A stretch of 64,000 nucleotides of DNA, from positions 1,488,001-1,552,000 of the forward strand of contig NZ_CM001442.1 in NCBI RefSeq assembly GCF_000244915.1, given 5' to 3'. Every line of letters begins with the position of its first letter. Positions within the stretch are counted from its first letter, which is position 1. The notes beneath the pieces were generated by a model that ran no database searches, was not told the origin of the DNA, and worked only from the letters and a program-made list of their open reading frames with translations. This stretch comes from Bradyrhizobium sp. WSM471. GTDB taxonomy: Bacteria > Pseudomonadota > Alphaproteobacteria > Rhizobiales > Xanthobacteraceae. Of the stretch, positions 29,471 to 38,197 are shown one piece after another. The position numbers and the translations under genes are program-made.

Positions 29471-30970
29471 ATGAAAGTGTTCGGGGTGATCCAAATCGAC
29501 GCGGCCGCCGGTATACAGTCAGGTGCGCTTCCGGGAATTTCAGCTGTACCGCGTCGTGCGAGCGTGCCCTTGTCGCTGCGTCAGCAGCAATTTTGGTTTG
29601 TCTCGCGTCTGAAGGGCGGTAGCGAAGATTGTCACGTGCAGACGATGCTTCGGCTTCGCGGCCAGCTGGATAAGGCTGTATTGCAGTCGGCTCTCGATGG
29701 ACTGGTGGCACACCATGAACTGCTGCGCACCACCTTCGCCGCGCAGGACGGCGAGCCATTTCAGAAGGTCGGTCGGGCGCGTACCGGACTTCTGTTGAGA
29801 CGGGATCATCTGACGTGGGCGGTAGACCTGGAGGCCGCGCTCTCCGAGCTCGTGCGCCGCGAGGTGGAGGTGCCATTTGATCTGGAACTTGGTCCGCTGA
29901 TCCGCGCGCGGCTTGTGCGCTTGGCGGTGGATGACCATGCGCTCGCCATTACTATGCACCACATGGTCTCGGACACTTGGTCAAGGAATATCCTCACGCG
30001 GGATCTCAGCGAGTTTTATAATGCGATTAGGGAAAACTGCGCGGTTCGATTCAAGGTGTCGCCGGTGCAGTATGCGGACTATGCGCTTTGGCAGCACCGT
30101 TGGCTCTCGGGCCAGGCGTTGCAGCGTCAGTCGGAATACTCGCACCGGATACTGGTGGGCGCACCAGCAGTGCTGGAGCTGCCCACGGATCGGCCGCGTT
30201 CATCCCGGCCGGACTACTACGGTGGCGATGTCGAGTTTACGCTGCACCCGGTTCTTACAGACCAAATCAAAGCGCTGAGCCGAAATCTTAACACGAGCTT
30301 GTTCGTGATGCTGCTGTCAGCCTCGGTGTTGGTACTAGCGAGGCTGTCGTGTCGCGATGAGTTGGTGATCGGCACGCCGGGTGCGAACCGGGCGTACTCC
30401 GAAATAAGGCTGATCGGCCTATTTATGAATCCTTTGGCGCTGCGCATCGATTTGTCGAGTGATCCAACGCTGGAGATTTTAGTGGAGCGCGGGCAGGCCG
30501 CCGCGGTGGGGGCGAAGGCGCACCAAGATCTACCTTCCGACCAGATGCTGAAGCTCGTCAATTCGTCGCGCACCTTGGCTCACAGCCCTATCTTCCAGGG
30601 AGCGTTTGCATGTGAAAACAATGTTGTCGGGCCGGCGCAGCTAGGGGGGCTGAAACTCGAATGCGTGAACCCTTGCGTCCGCTTCGAGCAGCATGATCTT
30701 GCGCTCGACGTTAATGAGGTCAACGCCGAGTGTCGCGGTCGGCTATTTTACGCGACGGCACTGCTTGAGAGGAGCACAATCGATCGGTTTGCGGATAATT
30801 TCCACCAGGCGGTGAGCCAGATGGACCGAGGCTTTCGGACGCGGAGTTTGGTCGTCGCAGAGATGTCAAGATCTTTGGAATGTGTGGAATGTGAGCGAAG
30901 CCGATCCGCACGATCCATGTATCCAGGAGCCAATCGACGCACAGCGCAACCCGGAGGCAATCATGATTGA
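29471..30970 (+). CDS. stand-alone NRPS condensation domain
   Basis: A 499-aa protein that is a single condensation (C) domain. Such domains form amide (or ester) bonds between an acyl or aminoacyl donor and an amine acceptor. Motifs in order: C1-like LSLRQQQFWFVSRLKGG (35-51), C2 HHELLRTTFAAQDGEP (81-96), the catalytic C3 MHHMVSDTWS with His163, His164 and Asp168 (Thr instead of Gly after it), C4/C5 around YADYALWQHRWLSGQALQRQ, and VIGTPGANRAYSEIRLIGLF (usual RxxxE-GxFxN region). No adenylation, carrier or thioesterase domain is attached or encoded nearby. The first gene of an operon with the aminomutase-like gene, behind the nif-type promoter. Confidence 0.88.
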   Translation: MKVFGVIQIDAAAGIQSGALPGISAVPRRASVPLSLRQQQFWFVSRLKGGSEDCHVQTMLRLRGQLDKAVLQSALDGLVAHHELLRTTFAAQDGEPFQKVGRARTGLLLRRDHLTWAVDLEAALSELVRREVEVPFDLELGPLIRARLVRLAVDDHALAITMHHMVSDTWSRNILTRDLSEFYNAIRENCAVRFKVSPVQYADYALWQHRWLSGQALQRQSEYSHRILVGAPAVLELPTDRPRSSRPDYYGGDVEFTLHPVLTDQIKALSRNLNTSLFVMLLSASVLVLARLSCRDELVIGTPGANRAYSEIRLIGLFMNPLALRIDLSSDPTLEILVERGQAAAVGAKAHQDLPSDQMLKLVNSSRTLAHSPIFQGAFACENNVVGPAQLGGLKLECVNPCVRFEQHDLALDVNEVNAECRGRLFYATALLERSTIDRFADNFHQAVSQMDRGFRTRSLVVAEMSRSLECVECERSRSARSMYPGANRRTAQPGGNHD

Positions 30971-32144
30971 CGACAAGGACCAGAATTCAACCAAGACCGA
31001 TCTGAACGCACGGGTGAACTCGCCGGCAGCTTCCATTCGCCGACCTGAATCATTGCCCGCAGAATTGGAGTCACGCTGCCACACTAAGATCATGAAATTC
31101 ATGGAGGGGACGCGCGCCCTTGGTAAACATGAGTTGCAAGCCAGCAGCATCACGCGCTATCAGGTCACAAAGTTCTATCGCGAACGGATCACCAATAGCC
31201 GTTACTACGAGCAGCTTAAGCATATTGTGGAACCTTCAGCAAAGGAGTTTGAGAGCCATGGCAGTTTGGACACGAGCGGCGAGCACGACAATACGGTCAC
31301 CCCTGGACTACAGCACAAGTACGCGCAGACCGGGTTGTTGCTGGTAACGGACCGTTGCGCGTCATATTGTCGTTTTTGTTTCCGTAAACGCATTGTAGGC
31401 AAAGATTCCGACGAAATCGCACCTGATTTCTCCCTGATTGCGCAGTACATCGGCGCTCACCCTGAGATGACTAACGTGCTGTTATCGGGAGGCGACCCAT
31501 TCGTGCTCAGTAGTGCCAAGCTCGACAGAATACTCGATCATCTGCTGCCGATCCCGCACTTGGAGACAATTCGATTCGGCACAAAAATGTTCGCTTTTGC
31601 GCCCAAGCGGTTCGAAGATCGAGCTCTAGCGGATTTGTTCCGAAGGATACATGAATCCGGTAAGTCCGCAGCAATAGTTACACATTTTGATCACATCGGT
31701 GAAATCTCGGTTGATGCCGAGTGGCGGGTTCGGTCTTTGCGCGCACTGGGCGTGCAGTTCTTCAACCAGTCTGTACTTCTCGCGAAAGTCAATGACGATG
31801 CCGAGATCCTGGCGGCGACCTTCGCAAAATGTCACCAAATGGGTGTCCGCCCATATTACCTCTTTCAGGCTAGGCCTGTAAAAGGTGCATCGCATTTTCA
31901 AGTGCCTCTCCGTCGTGGGCTTGAAATTGCGCGCAGCGTCAATCAACGTCTCAGTGGAATTCAAAAGACATTCAAATACATCATGTCTCACTACACGGGA
32001 AAGATCGAGATCCTCGACTTGGGAGCAGATGGTCGCCTGTATATGCGGTACCACCAAAACAAGACTTCCGAAAAGATAGGAAGAATCTTTTCTCGGCAGC
32101 ACGTCGACGCTGCTTGCTGGTTGGACGACTTGCCCGAAGAGTGA
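30963..32144 (+). CDS. lysine-2,3-aminomutase-like radical SAM enzyme
   Basis: A 393-aa KamA-family protein. The ATG at 30963 follows GGAGGC and overlaps the stop of the condensation-domain gene by 8 bp, implying translational coupling; a start at 30882 would lie inside that gene and is less likely. Radical SAM Cys cluster CASYCRFC (Cys132, Cys136, Cys139), RKRIVG, LLSGGDPFVLSSAKLDRIL and FFNQSVLLAKVNDD are typical. Such enzymes move an alpha-amino group to the beta carbon using SAM, a 4Fe-4S cluster and PLP. The classical PLP-lysine motif PGGGGK is absent; the corresponding region reads YIMSHYTGKIEIL. The substrate may therefore not be lysine. Confidence 0.88.
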   Translation: MIDDKDQNSTKTDLNARVNSPAASIRRPESLPAELESRCHTKIMKFMEGTRALGKHELQASSITRYQVTKFYRERITNSRYYEQLKHIVEPSAKEFESHGSLDTSGEHDNTVTPGLQHKYAQTGLLLVTDRCASYCRFCFRKRIVGKDSDEIAPDFSLIAQYIGAHPEMTNVLLSGGDPFVLSSAKLDRILDHLLPIPHLETIRFGTKMFAFAPKRFEDRALADLFRRIHESGKSAAIVTHFDHIGEISVDAEWRVRSLRALGVQFFNQSVLLAKVNDDAEILAATFAKCHQMGVRPYYLFQARPVKGASHFQVPLRRGLEIARSVNQRLSGIQKTFKYIMSHYTGKIEILDLGADGRLYMRYHQNKTSEKIGRIFSRQHVDAACWLDDLPEE

Positions 32145-33302
32145 GATCGAACCGCACTGCAATGTCGGACCGTGTAGAAGACGGACTTCTGCCCCTCCAC
32201 CCAACGCACGATTAGTGGTGACACTCCGCGCGCCGCTCTGGTTGAAATCCTTTTCGCTTGCGTGATGTAATAGAAGCGGCGCTTGACGTGCACACTCTGG
32301 CTGTTCTGACCCGAGTGCATTAAGCTGGTCCGCGAAGTCGTGTTGCTCGTCCATTTCGCGGATATCGAATGCCGCTTGGCGCGGACCTCAGTGTTGCGAG
32401 CTCGCGGAGGGGCTCCGATTACGAGATCTAAGAATAAGACCTCGATCAAGCGGTAGGTGGCGTGGACTCCAACGAGTGCCTTTCAGCCGCAATCTAATCA
32501 AAGGCTGTTTTGGAGAGGCTATGCTTGTCCGTGATTGATCGGATGGTATCCAGCGACGGGGCGTGGCAGCGGCTGGCACCTATGATGATGGCCCGGCCTG
32601 AGGCCTCGAGAACTGATCTTCCTCGAGGGTGTGCTGTGGATCGTGCACACGGGCGCCCCTGGCAAGATATTCCGCGAGGCTTTTAGGCAGTCGAACATCG
32701 TGTTTCCGCGAAAGATGCAACATCAAGGTTGTTCGATGGCGATAGGATCTCCGAGATTTCGCATATCCGATTGTTGTTTCCACCATCATTGAGCCACCAG
32801 CATGCTGGCGAGGGTAAGACAGAATAGGAGAAGACCAGGTCGCGTATTTGTGGATCCGCCCGTCGTGAGGAGGCGCGACCGGCGCAGTCGACTTGTGGAT
32901 GACCGCTGCAGCGCCCGCGTTCATTGAGGTTGGCGCGCGGCGAGAGCTGTAGCTCCCAATCGCCTACACTTTGCTGCATTTTCGTGAACGCGACGCTTGA
33001 AAGAGCCGGCATGCTCGGTCAGCCGGACGCAGAAGATTGAATCACAATCGGATAAAAGATGATGGAGTCATATTCGCGAGCATCGGCTGTGAGCTCGGGT
33101 ATCTGGTGATTCATCGTCAACAGTTGTGAGCTCGGCGAATAAGGTGGCGACCGTCTCACATGAGCCTACGTGTAGTGCCGACCGTGTCCGGTTGACTCCG
33201 GCGAAGTCGGAAGTCCGACAAGTCGCTTGGTGAGTCTAGGAGCAAGCCGCCAGAAACGTGTCCTCTCTCTCTTCAGACAAGTTGCGCAAGCAATTCCGAG
33301 AG
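32145..33302. other. 1.16 kb without a recognisable gene
   Basis: Several minus-strand frames are open (for example 32683-33012), with protein-like segments such as PQIRDLVFSYSVLPSPACWW and NNLDVASFAETRCSTA, but no family is evident and frames are short. Probably decayed sequence between two regulated units. Confidence 0.35.
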
Positions 33303-33318
33303 CGGCACGCCGATTGCT
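33303..33318 (+). promoter_or_regulatory. sigma-54 (-24/-12) promoter candidate
   Basis: CGGCAC-GCCGA-TTGCT differs by a single base (first T to C) from the promoter at 29402. The next gene starts at 33515, so the leader is about 185 nt. No exact TGT-N10-ACA site was found in the 180 bp upstream. Confidence 0.55.
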
Positions 33319-33514
33319 ACGATGAAGACACCGGAGCGAGTGCGTTCGCAGAGAGGGTGTCGCAGGAGTCCCACGAGAGCGGCTCGATCAATTATAGCCC
33401 ATGCGTGGCCGCGCTCCCCGCATCGAAATGAGTGAACATGATGAGACCAAAGCTATTGCCGACCTGGTCCGGCTCCGGACGGATCGAGCTTTCAGTAGAA
33501 AGGAAAGTAGTAGG

Positions 33515-34408
33515 ATGATTTCTGAGGTATTCATTACGTGTGCCGTTACAGGTAGTGCAGGCACCCTGCGTAGTCCGCTGGTACCAATAACTCCCGAGGA
33601 GATCGCCAGTTCTGCTATCAAGGCGGCGCGCGCTGGGGCAGCTATGGTGCACATTCACGTGCGCAATCCGGAAACCAAGCGGGGGTCGCGCGATATAGCA
33701 CTGTATCGTGAAGTCGTCGAGCGCATCCGTAACTCAGACGTTAATCCGCTTATCAATCTAACTTCAGGGATGGGCGGCGACCTCGTGCTCGGTGGGGCAA
33801 ATGCCCCCCTTCCGCCTAATCCTGCGGGAACGGATATGGCGGGCGCGCTCGAGCGACTCGTGCACGTCGAGGAGCTGCATCCCGAAATTTGTACGCTGGA
33901 CTGCGGAACAATGAACTGGGGCACCGATAGCAATTACGTCTTTGTCAACAGCGCGGCGACGCTGCGCGCGATGGCTGCGCGCTTGAAGGAGCTCGGTGTT
34001 CGCCCTGAGCTTGAGGTCTTTGATGCTGGTCAGCTGGTCATGGTGAACGATCTCATCGGGCAGGGGCTTATCGACGATCCGCCGCTAATCCAGTTGTGCA
34101 TGGGGATTCGCTACGGCGCGCCCGACGATCTGACTACGCTGATGGCGCTCGTGCATCGGCTACCACCTCGCGCCATCTTCTCAGCGTTCTCCATCGGGCG
34201 GATGCAGCTCCCGTACGTGGCGCTGGCGCCATTGGTGGGCGCGAACGTGCGGGTAGGACTGGAGGATAATGTGTACCTTTCCCGTGGGCGTTTGGCGACG
34301 AACGCTGATCTTGTGCAGAGAGCTGTCGAGATACTCGAGCGCATCGATGTCCGCGTGATGAGCCCGGACGAGGTGCGAACGAAGCTCGCGCTTTCAGTTC
34401 GTGCCTGA
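33515..34408 (+). CDS. beta-keto acid cleavage enzyme (BKACE, DUF849)
   Basis: A 297-aa DUF849 protein. These Zn enzymes cleave a beta-keto acid with acetyl-CoA to give acetoacetate and a shorter acyl-CoA (Kce on 3-keto-5-aminohexanoate; another member on dehydrocarnitine). The ATG at 33515 gives the family start EVFITCAVTGSAG and follows AAGGAAAG; the frame is open further upstream. Zn ligands are visible as HIHVRNPET (His47, His49) and VGLEDNVYL (Glu250). LPITPEEIA-type sequence (VPITPEEIASSAIKAARAGA) and INLTSGMGGD are also family hallmarks. It precedes the second carnitine-dehydrogenase-like gene by 13 bp, the same enzyme pairing used in carnitine breakdown. The substrate is inferred to be a beta-keto acid made by that dehydrogenase. 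Confidence 0.9.
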   Translation: MISEVFITCAVTGSAGTLRSPLVPITPEEIASSAIKAARAGAAMVHIHVRNPETKRGSRDIALYREVVERIRNSDVNPLINLTSGMGGDLVLGGANAPLPPNPAGTDMAGALERLVHVEELHPEICTLDCGTMNWGTDSNYVFVNSAATLRAMAARLKELGVRPELEVFDAGQLVMVNDLIGQGLIDDPPLIQLCMGIRYGAPDDLTTLMALVHRLPPRAIFSAFSIGRMQLPYVALAPLVGANVRVGLEDNVYLSRGRLATNADLVQRAVEILERIDVRVMSPDEVRTKLALSVRA

Positions 34409-34421
34409 GAGGTCCAGAATC

Positions 34422-35471
34422 ATGTCTGTGAGGCTACCGCGCGCTGTCGGGCTACTTGGGGGTGGAGTGATCGGCGGCGGCTGGGCCGCGCGATTCCTCC
34501 TAAATGGGGTTGATGTGCGACTGTATGGCCCGTCGGCTATTGCGGTCGAGCGAGTGCAGAAGATGTTGTGTAGCGCGCGGCGGGCCTATCGCCAGCTGAC
34601 GCAAGTCACCCTGCCGGCCGAGGGAGCACTCACAGTTGTGCACTCGGTCGCGGACGCTGTGCACGGCGTTGACCTTGTGCAAGAATCGGCACCCGAGCGG
34701 CTCGATCTCAAGCGCGAGCTGCTAGCGTCCGCCAGTAGGGCGGCGGCATCTGAGATCCTAATCTGCTCCTCGACGTCCTCTATTCGGCCCTCGTTGCTCC
34801 AGGACGGCGCGGATCATCCCGAGCGCCTCTTGGTCGCGCATCCGTTCAACCCCGTATATCTGCTGCCGCTTGTTGAGCTGTGTGCCGGACGGCATACTGC
34901 ACCCGAGGCTCTAGTGCGAGCGGCTGAGATCTATCGAGCAATCGGAATGCATCCGCTTGTGGTGCGCAATGAGGTCGATGGCTTCATTGCGAACCGGCTG
35001 CAGGAGGCGCTGTGGCGCGAGGCGCTATGGCTGGTGCATGACGATCTGGCTACCGTGCAGGAGGTCGATGATGCGGTCTGCTATTCCTTTGGGCTACGCC
35101 GACCGATCATGGGTCCTCTTCTGACCTACCGCATGGCCTGCGGCGGGACGGGCATGCGCGAAGCCATGGAGCGACTTGGACCGTACCTGAAGTGGCCACT
35201 CTCAAAGCTCACTGACGTGCCCGAGCTGACCAATGCCTTCCTGGACAAACTCGCCGGACAGGCGGAAGCGCAGGCGAAGACAAGCAAGTTTACTGAGCAA
35301 GCACGCGACGACTGCCTCGTTGCGTTGCTGCAGGGACTACGGTCACAGCGTCACGGAGCGGGCGAAACGGTCGCGAGCTGGGAGCAGCGGCTGCGCGACA
35401 ACGCTCTACAGCTCGCGGCAGGCGATTCAAACCCGCTTCGGTCTCCCACACTGCAGCTGCCGTCCGATTGA
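34422..35471 (+). CDS. 3-hydroxyacyl-CoA/L-carnitine dehydrogenase-like protein (paralog 2)
   Basis: A 349-aa NAD-dependent dehydrogenase, operonic with the BKACE gene (13-bp gap, GAGAGG before ATG 34422). Rossmann motif RAVGLLGGGVIGGGWAARF near the N-terminus, QESAPERLDLKRELL, ICSSTSSIRPSLL, HPFNPVYLLPLVELCAG and DGFIANRLQEALWREALWLV match L-carnitine dehydrogenase. This copy keeps TYRMACGGTGMREAMERLGP and KWPLSKLTDVPELT, which resemble the carnitine-dehydrogenase C-domain. It would convert a beta-hydroxy acid to the beta-keto acid that the BKACE cleaves. Clearly a duplicate of the gene at 26645. Confidence 0.88.
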   Translation: MSVRLPRAVGLLGGGVIGGGWAARFLLNGVDVRLYGPSAIAVERVQKMLCSARRAYRQLTQVTLPAEGALTVVHSVADAVHGVDLVQESAPERLDLKRELLASASRAAASEILICSSTSSIRPSLLQDGADHPERLLVAHPFNPVYLLPLVELCAGRHTAPEALVRAAEIYRAIGMHPLVVRNEVDGFIANRLQEALWREALWLVHDDLATVQEVDDAVCYSFGLRRPIMGPLLTYRMACGGTGMREAMERLGPYLKWPLSKLTDVPELTNAFLDKLAGQAEAQAKTSKFTEQARDDCLVALLQGLRSQRHGAGETVASWEQRLRDNALQLAAGDSNPLRSPTLQLPSD

Positions 35472-36237
35472 TTGAACTCTAACGTCTCTCAATCCCGACA
35501 TACCTAGTGAAACATTGATGCGATAAATGCTCCGCTTGATTGCATCAGCATCGGCCACGACTATCATCTCAGGCAGTGGCAGTTAGATCGAGATGTACTA
35601 GCACAAACTCCGTGAGCTGTACGCCGGGCTCGCGTTCAAGCACTCGCGCTGACCTGTCGTGTAGACAGGTGCTTTCCATCTGTTCCAAATGATGTGGGAG
35701 GCCTGACGAGAGACCGGTGGCCACGGGCGAGCCGATGCGGCTTCACGCCAAGCTCGCCGCGGACGCCGCGAATTTGGGGAGACAACTTGCGAACTCCTTC
35801 GAGCTCGCAGGACTACACTCGGAACTGCCCCCTGGAACACGATGCAAATGTTTGGTTTTGCGCGCATTGCCGTGCTCGACGCCTCGCCCGATCTCATCAT
35901 GAGAAATCTCGTCAGAGCTGAAGCAAACAAGCCTCTTCCTTCTATGGCGCGATCCGCCGCTTGTTCGGGCGTCACAACATCGCGCGTAAAAAGACGCCCT
36001 GGGCGCTGGAGTTGCTCGTCGTGTAGTGACCCTGCCCAGTCGGGCGGTGCACAAACGAGGCTCCGGCGCGCCTGACGCACGAGATGGGAATCAAAAAGCG
36101 TCTATACGAGCTGTGCCATTTGGCACAATCATCGGCCACCCCCGGAGTGAGAACAGTTCGATCACCGCAGCCGCATAGTAAGCTTCCGAGGAAGGACGTC
36201 TTGCGACGGACTGGCCTGATGGTTGAGAACTGCACGT
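35472..36237. other. no recognisable gene
   Basis: Both strands are open in several frames (longest 35598-36080 minus), but the translations are basic and of low complexity, without motifs. The sequence CGTGCGTCAGGCGCGC near 36065 and the IS66 start at 36238 mark the right side. Confidence 0.35.
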
Positions 36238-37160
36238 ATGGACAGCCATACGATCAGTGCGCTGAATCGACTAGAAGTGGTGGACACGGGCCGGCGACGG
36301 CGTTGGTCTGACGAGGAGAAGGCACGGATCGTTTTGGAGAGCCTGTCCGAGCCGCGCCTGGTGCGGCGACAGCGCGGCGATACGGCTTATCACGTTCTCT
36401 GCTGGTGACTGACGAAAAGCCTTCGCAGCGAACCGGACCAAATCCGAGGCTGGTTTTCTCAGGGCAGTTGTGGCCGAGGGTCCGCCCGTGACGTCGGTGG
36501 CGGCCTCATCGGAGAGCGCGCCAGCACATTCGACGGAGCGTCGGATTGAGATCGAGCTGGCTGGCGGGCGGCGCGTCATTGCCGACGCTGGCGTCGACGT
36601 TGAGGCGCTTCGCCGGATCATCGGGGCTCTGGACCCGCGATCATTCCGATCCCTACGGGAGTTCGGGTGTGGTTGGCGACGGGCCACACCGACATGCGCA
36701 AAGGCTTCGCCTCATTGTCGTTGCAGGTGCAAGAGCTGCTGCGCCGCAATCCGCTGAGTGGTCATTTGTTCTGCTTCCTCGGACGTAGGGGTGATTTGTT
36801 GAAAGTGATCTGGCAGGACGGCCAGGGAGCATGCCTGTTTACGAAGAAACTCGAGAGAGGTCCTTTTGTTTGGCCGTCGCTGGCGGACCGGCGTGGTGTC
36901 GATCTCGCAGGCGCAGATGAGCTACCTTTTGTCCGGCATCGATTGGCGCAATCCTCAATAGGCTTGGCGTCCGACGAGCGTGGGCCGAGAGTTTGTCTTG
37001 AATTTGGCGGTGAATGTGATTCCATCTGGTGATGGAATCTGTTGCTGACGGACTGCCGTCCGATTTCACCGCCGCACATGCAATGATCCTGGCCGAGCGC
37101 GCCGCAAGGCTTGCGACGGAAGCCAAGCTTGCTGAAGCGGCCAATGCCCTAACAATGGTC
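36238..37160 (+). pseudogene. IS66-family remnant (tnpA, tnpB, start of tnpC)
   Basis: tnpA starts MDSHTISALNRLEVVDTGRR at 36238, with RWSDEEKARIVLESLSEPRL and, after a frame change near 36360, IELAGGRRVIADAGVDVEAL. tnpB follows; its expected ATG reads ATC at about 36643, then IPTGVRVWLATGHTDMRKGF, LLRRNPLSGHLFCFLGRRGD and TKKLERG before a frameshift near 36885. tnpC begins MESVADGLPSDFTAAHAMIL at 37032 but ends after about 40 codons where IS256 sequence starts. A truncated IS66 element. Confidence 0.75.
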
Positions 37161-37164
37161 CTGG

Positions 37165-38197
37165 AGCCACGCCCAGTGGCGGTCGACGGTCAGCCCCCGA
37201 CGAGCCGCAGACAGATCTCGACATTGGGCTTCGCACCGCATAGGTCCGTCAGTCCTAGCCGCTCCAGCATGTTGGTCGACTTCATGTGCTGGCGAGATCG
37301 TGACACCTCTGCAACGCAGCGCCGGTCATGCATCCAGCGCTGCTTGAGCGGGCAATTGTCATCGACCTTACGCGGCACATAGTCGAGCGCATTGCGCAGA
37401 AGGTGCAAATAGCAGCGCTGCCTGAATATGCCTGAATATGCCTGAATATGCCTGAATATGCCTGAATATGCCTGAATATGCTTGAATATGCCTGAGAGAA
37501 CCTCTCCCGATTTGAAAGCTCGACGGCGAGACGGGTGCGTTCCCAGCCAACGCCAATGGCGATCAGCAACGCTCGTTTTTCTTCCCGGTCTTTCCACCGT
37601 TCGGCTAGCCAGGCGGCCAGACCGCACCGTACCTCCGCGAGGTCGCGCCGGTCATAGATCTAATAGCGCGCTCATGCCGGGAGTTCAGAATCACGTAGCG
37701 GAGCCGTTCCTTCAGCTTTCAATAAGCGCGGCAGGTTGGTTAGGACTCAGTGCCATGCTGATTGCCGCGGCGGCACCTTCACCGACGCATCCACGCGCTT
37801 TGTTGGTGGCGGTGATCGCGCAGCCGAGAAGGCATGCCCCCCAAGTTCCTTGGTGACCTGCTTCACCTTCTGCGTCGAGACGCCTTGCACGTACATGTCG
37901 GACTACGCCACGACCAGCGCCTTCTCCGAGCGCTGATAGGCCTCGAACAGCTCGGTCGAGGACCGCCCCTGGCAATCCTGGGCACCTTTCAGCTCGAACT
38001 TGGCAGCCCGAGTGATCAGTGAGCGCGTGTAGCTGCGACGATAGCCAAGCCGCGCTTCGGTGCGCTCCCCTTTCTCCGCCTTTCTCCGCGCCAAGCGTCT
38101 CCGTCATCTCAGCTTCAAGCGTCTCCTGCACCGCAGCCTGGATCAGCGGTTTGAGGAGCTCCTTACCCAAAGCGACAGTTGTTGACGGCAGAGACAT
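37165..38197 (-). pseudogene. IS256-family transposase, broken, with repeat expansion
   Basis: From ATG 38197 (minus): MSLPSTTVALGKELLKPLIQ, AAVQETLEAEMTETLGAEKG, then in other frames ERTEARLGYRRSYTRSLITR, FEAYQRSEKALVVA, MYVQGVSTQKVKQVTKELGG and FSAAITATNKALD. The middle is partly deleted. The end part LHLLRNALDYVPRKVDDNCP, HMKSTNMLERL and SRRRQICLRLVGG-type sequence lies at 37190-37410. A 10-bp tandem repeat interrupts the gene at 37421-37490. Inactive. Confidence 0.75.
37421..37490 (+). repeat. 10-bp tandem repeat, seven units
   Basis: Six perfect copies of CCTGAATATG (37421-37480) and a seventh with one change (CTTGAATATG, 37481-37490), followed by a half unit. It sits inside the dead IS256 transposase gene at a position where intact relatives have no repeat. 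Because 10 is not a multiple of 3, all reading frames pass through it. Confidence 0.9.

Noticed and set aside
31626..32354. 242-codon minus-strand frame
   Set aside because: Shadow of the aminomutase-like gene and its downstream sequence, with no ribosome-binding site or family motif.
36112..36135. TGGCAC near 36119 as an RpoN site
   Set aside because: No TTGC at the right distance and no gene starts downstream except an IS66 remnant.
37421..37490. The tandem repeat as a CRISPR array
   Set aside because: Units are 10 bp and directly adjacent, without spacers; no cas gene is present.
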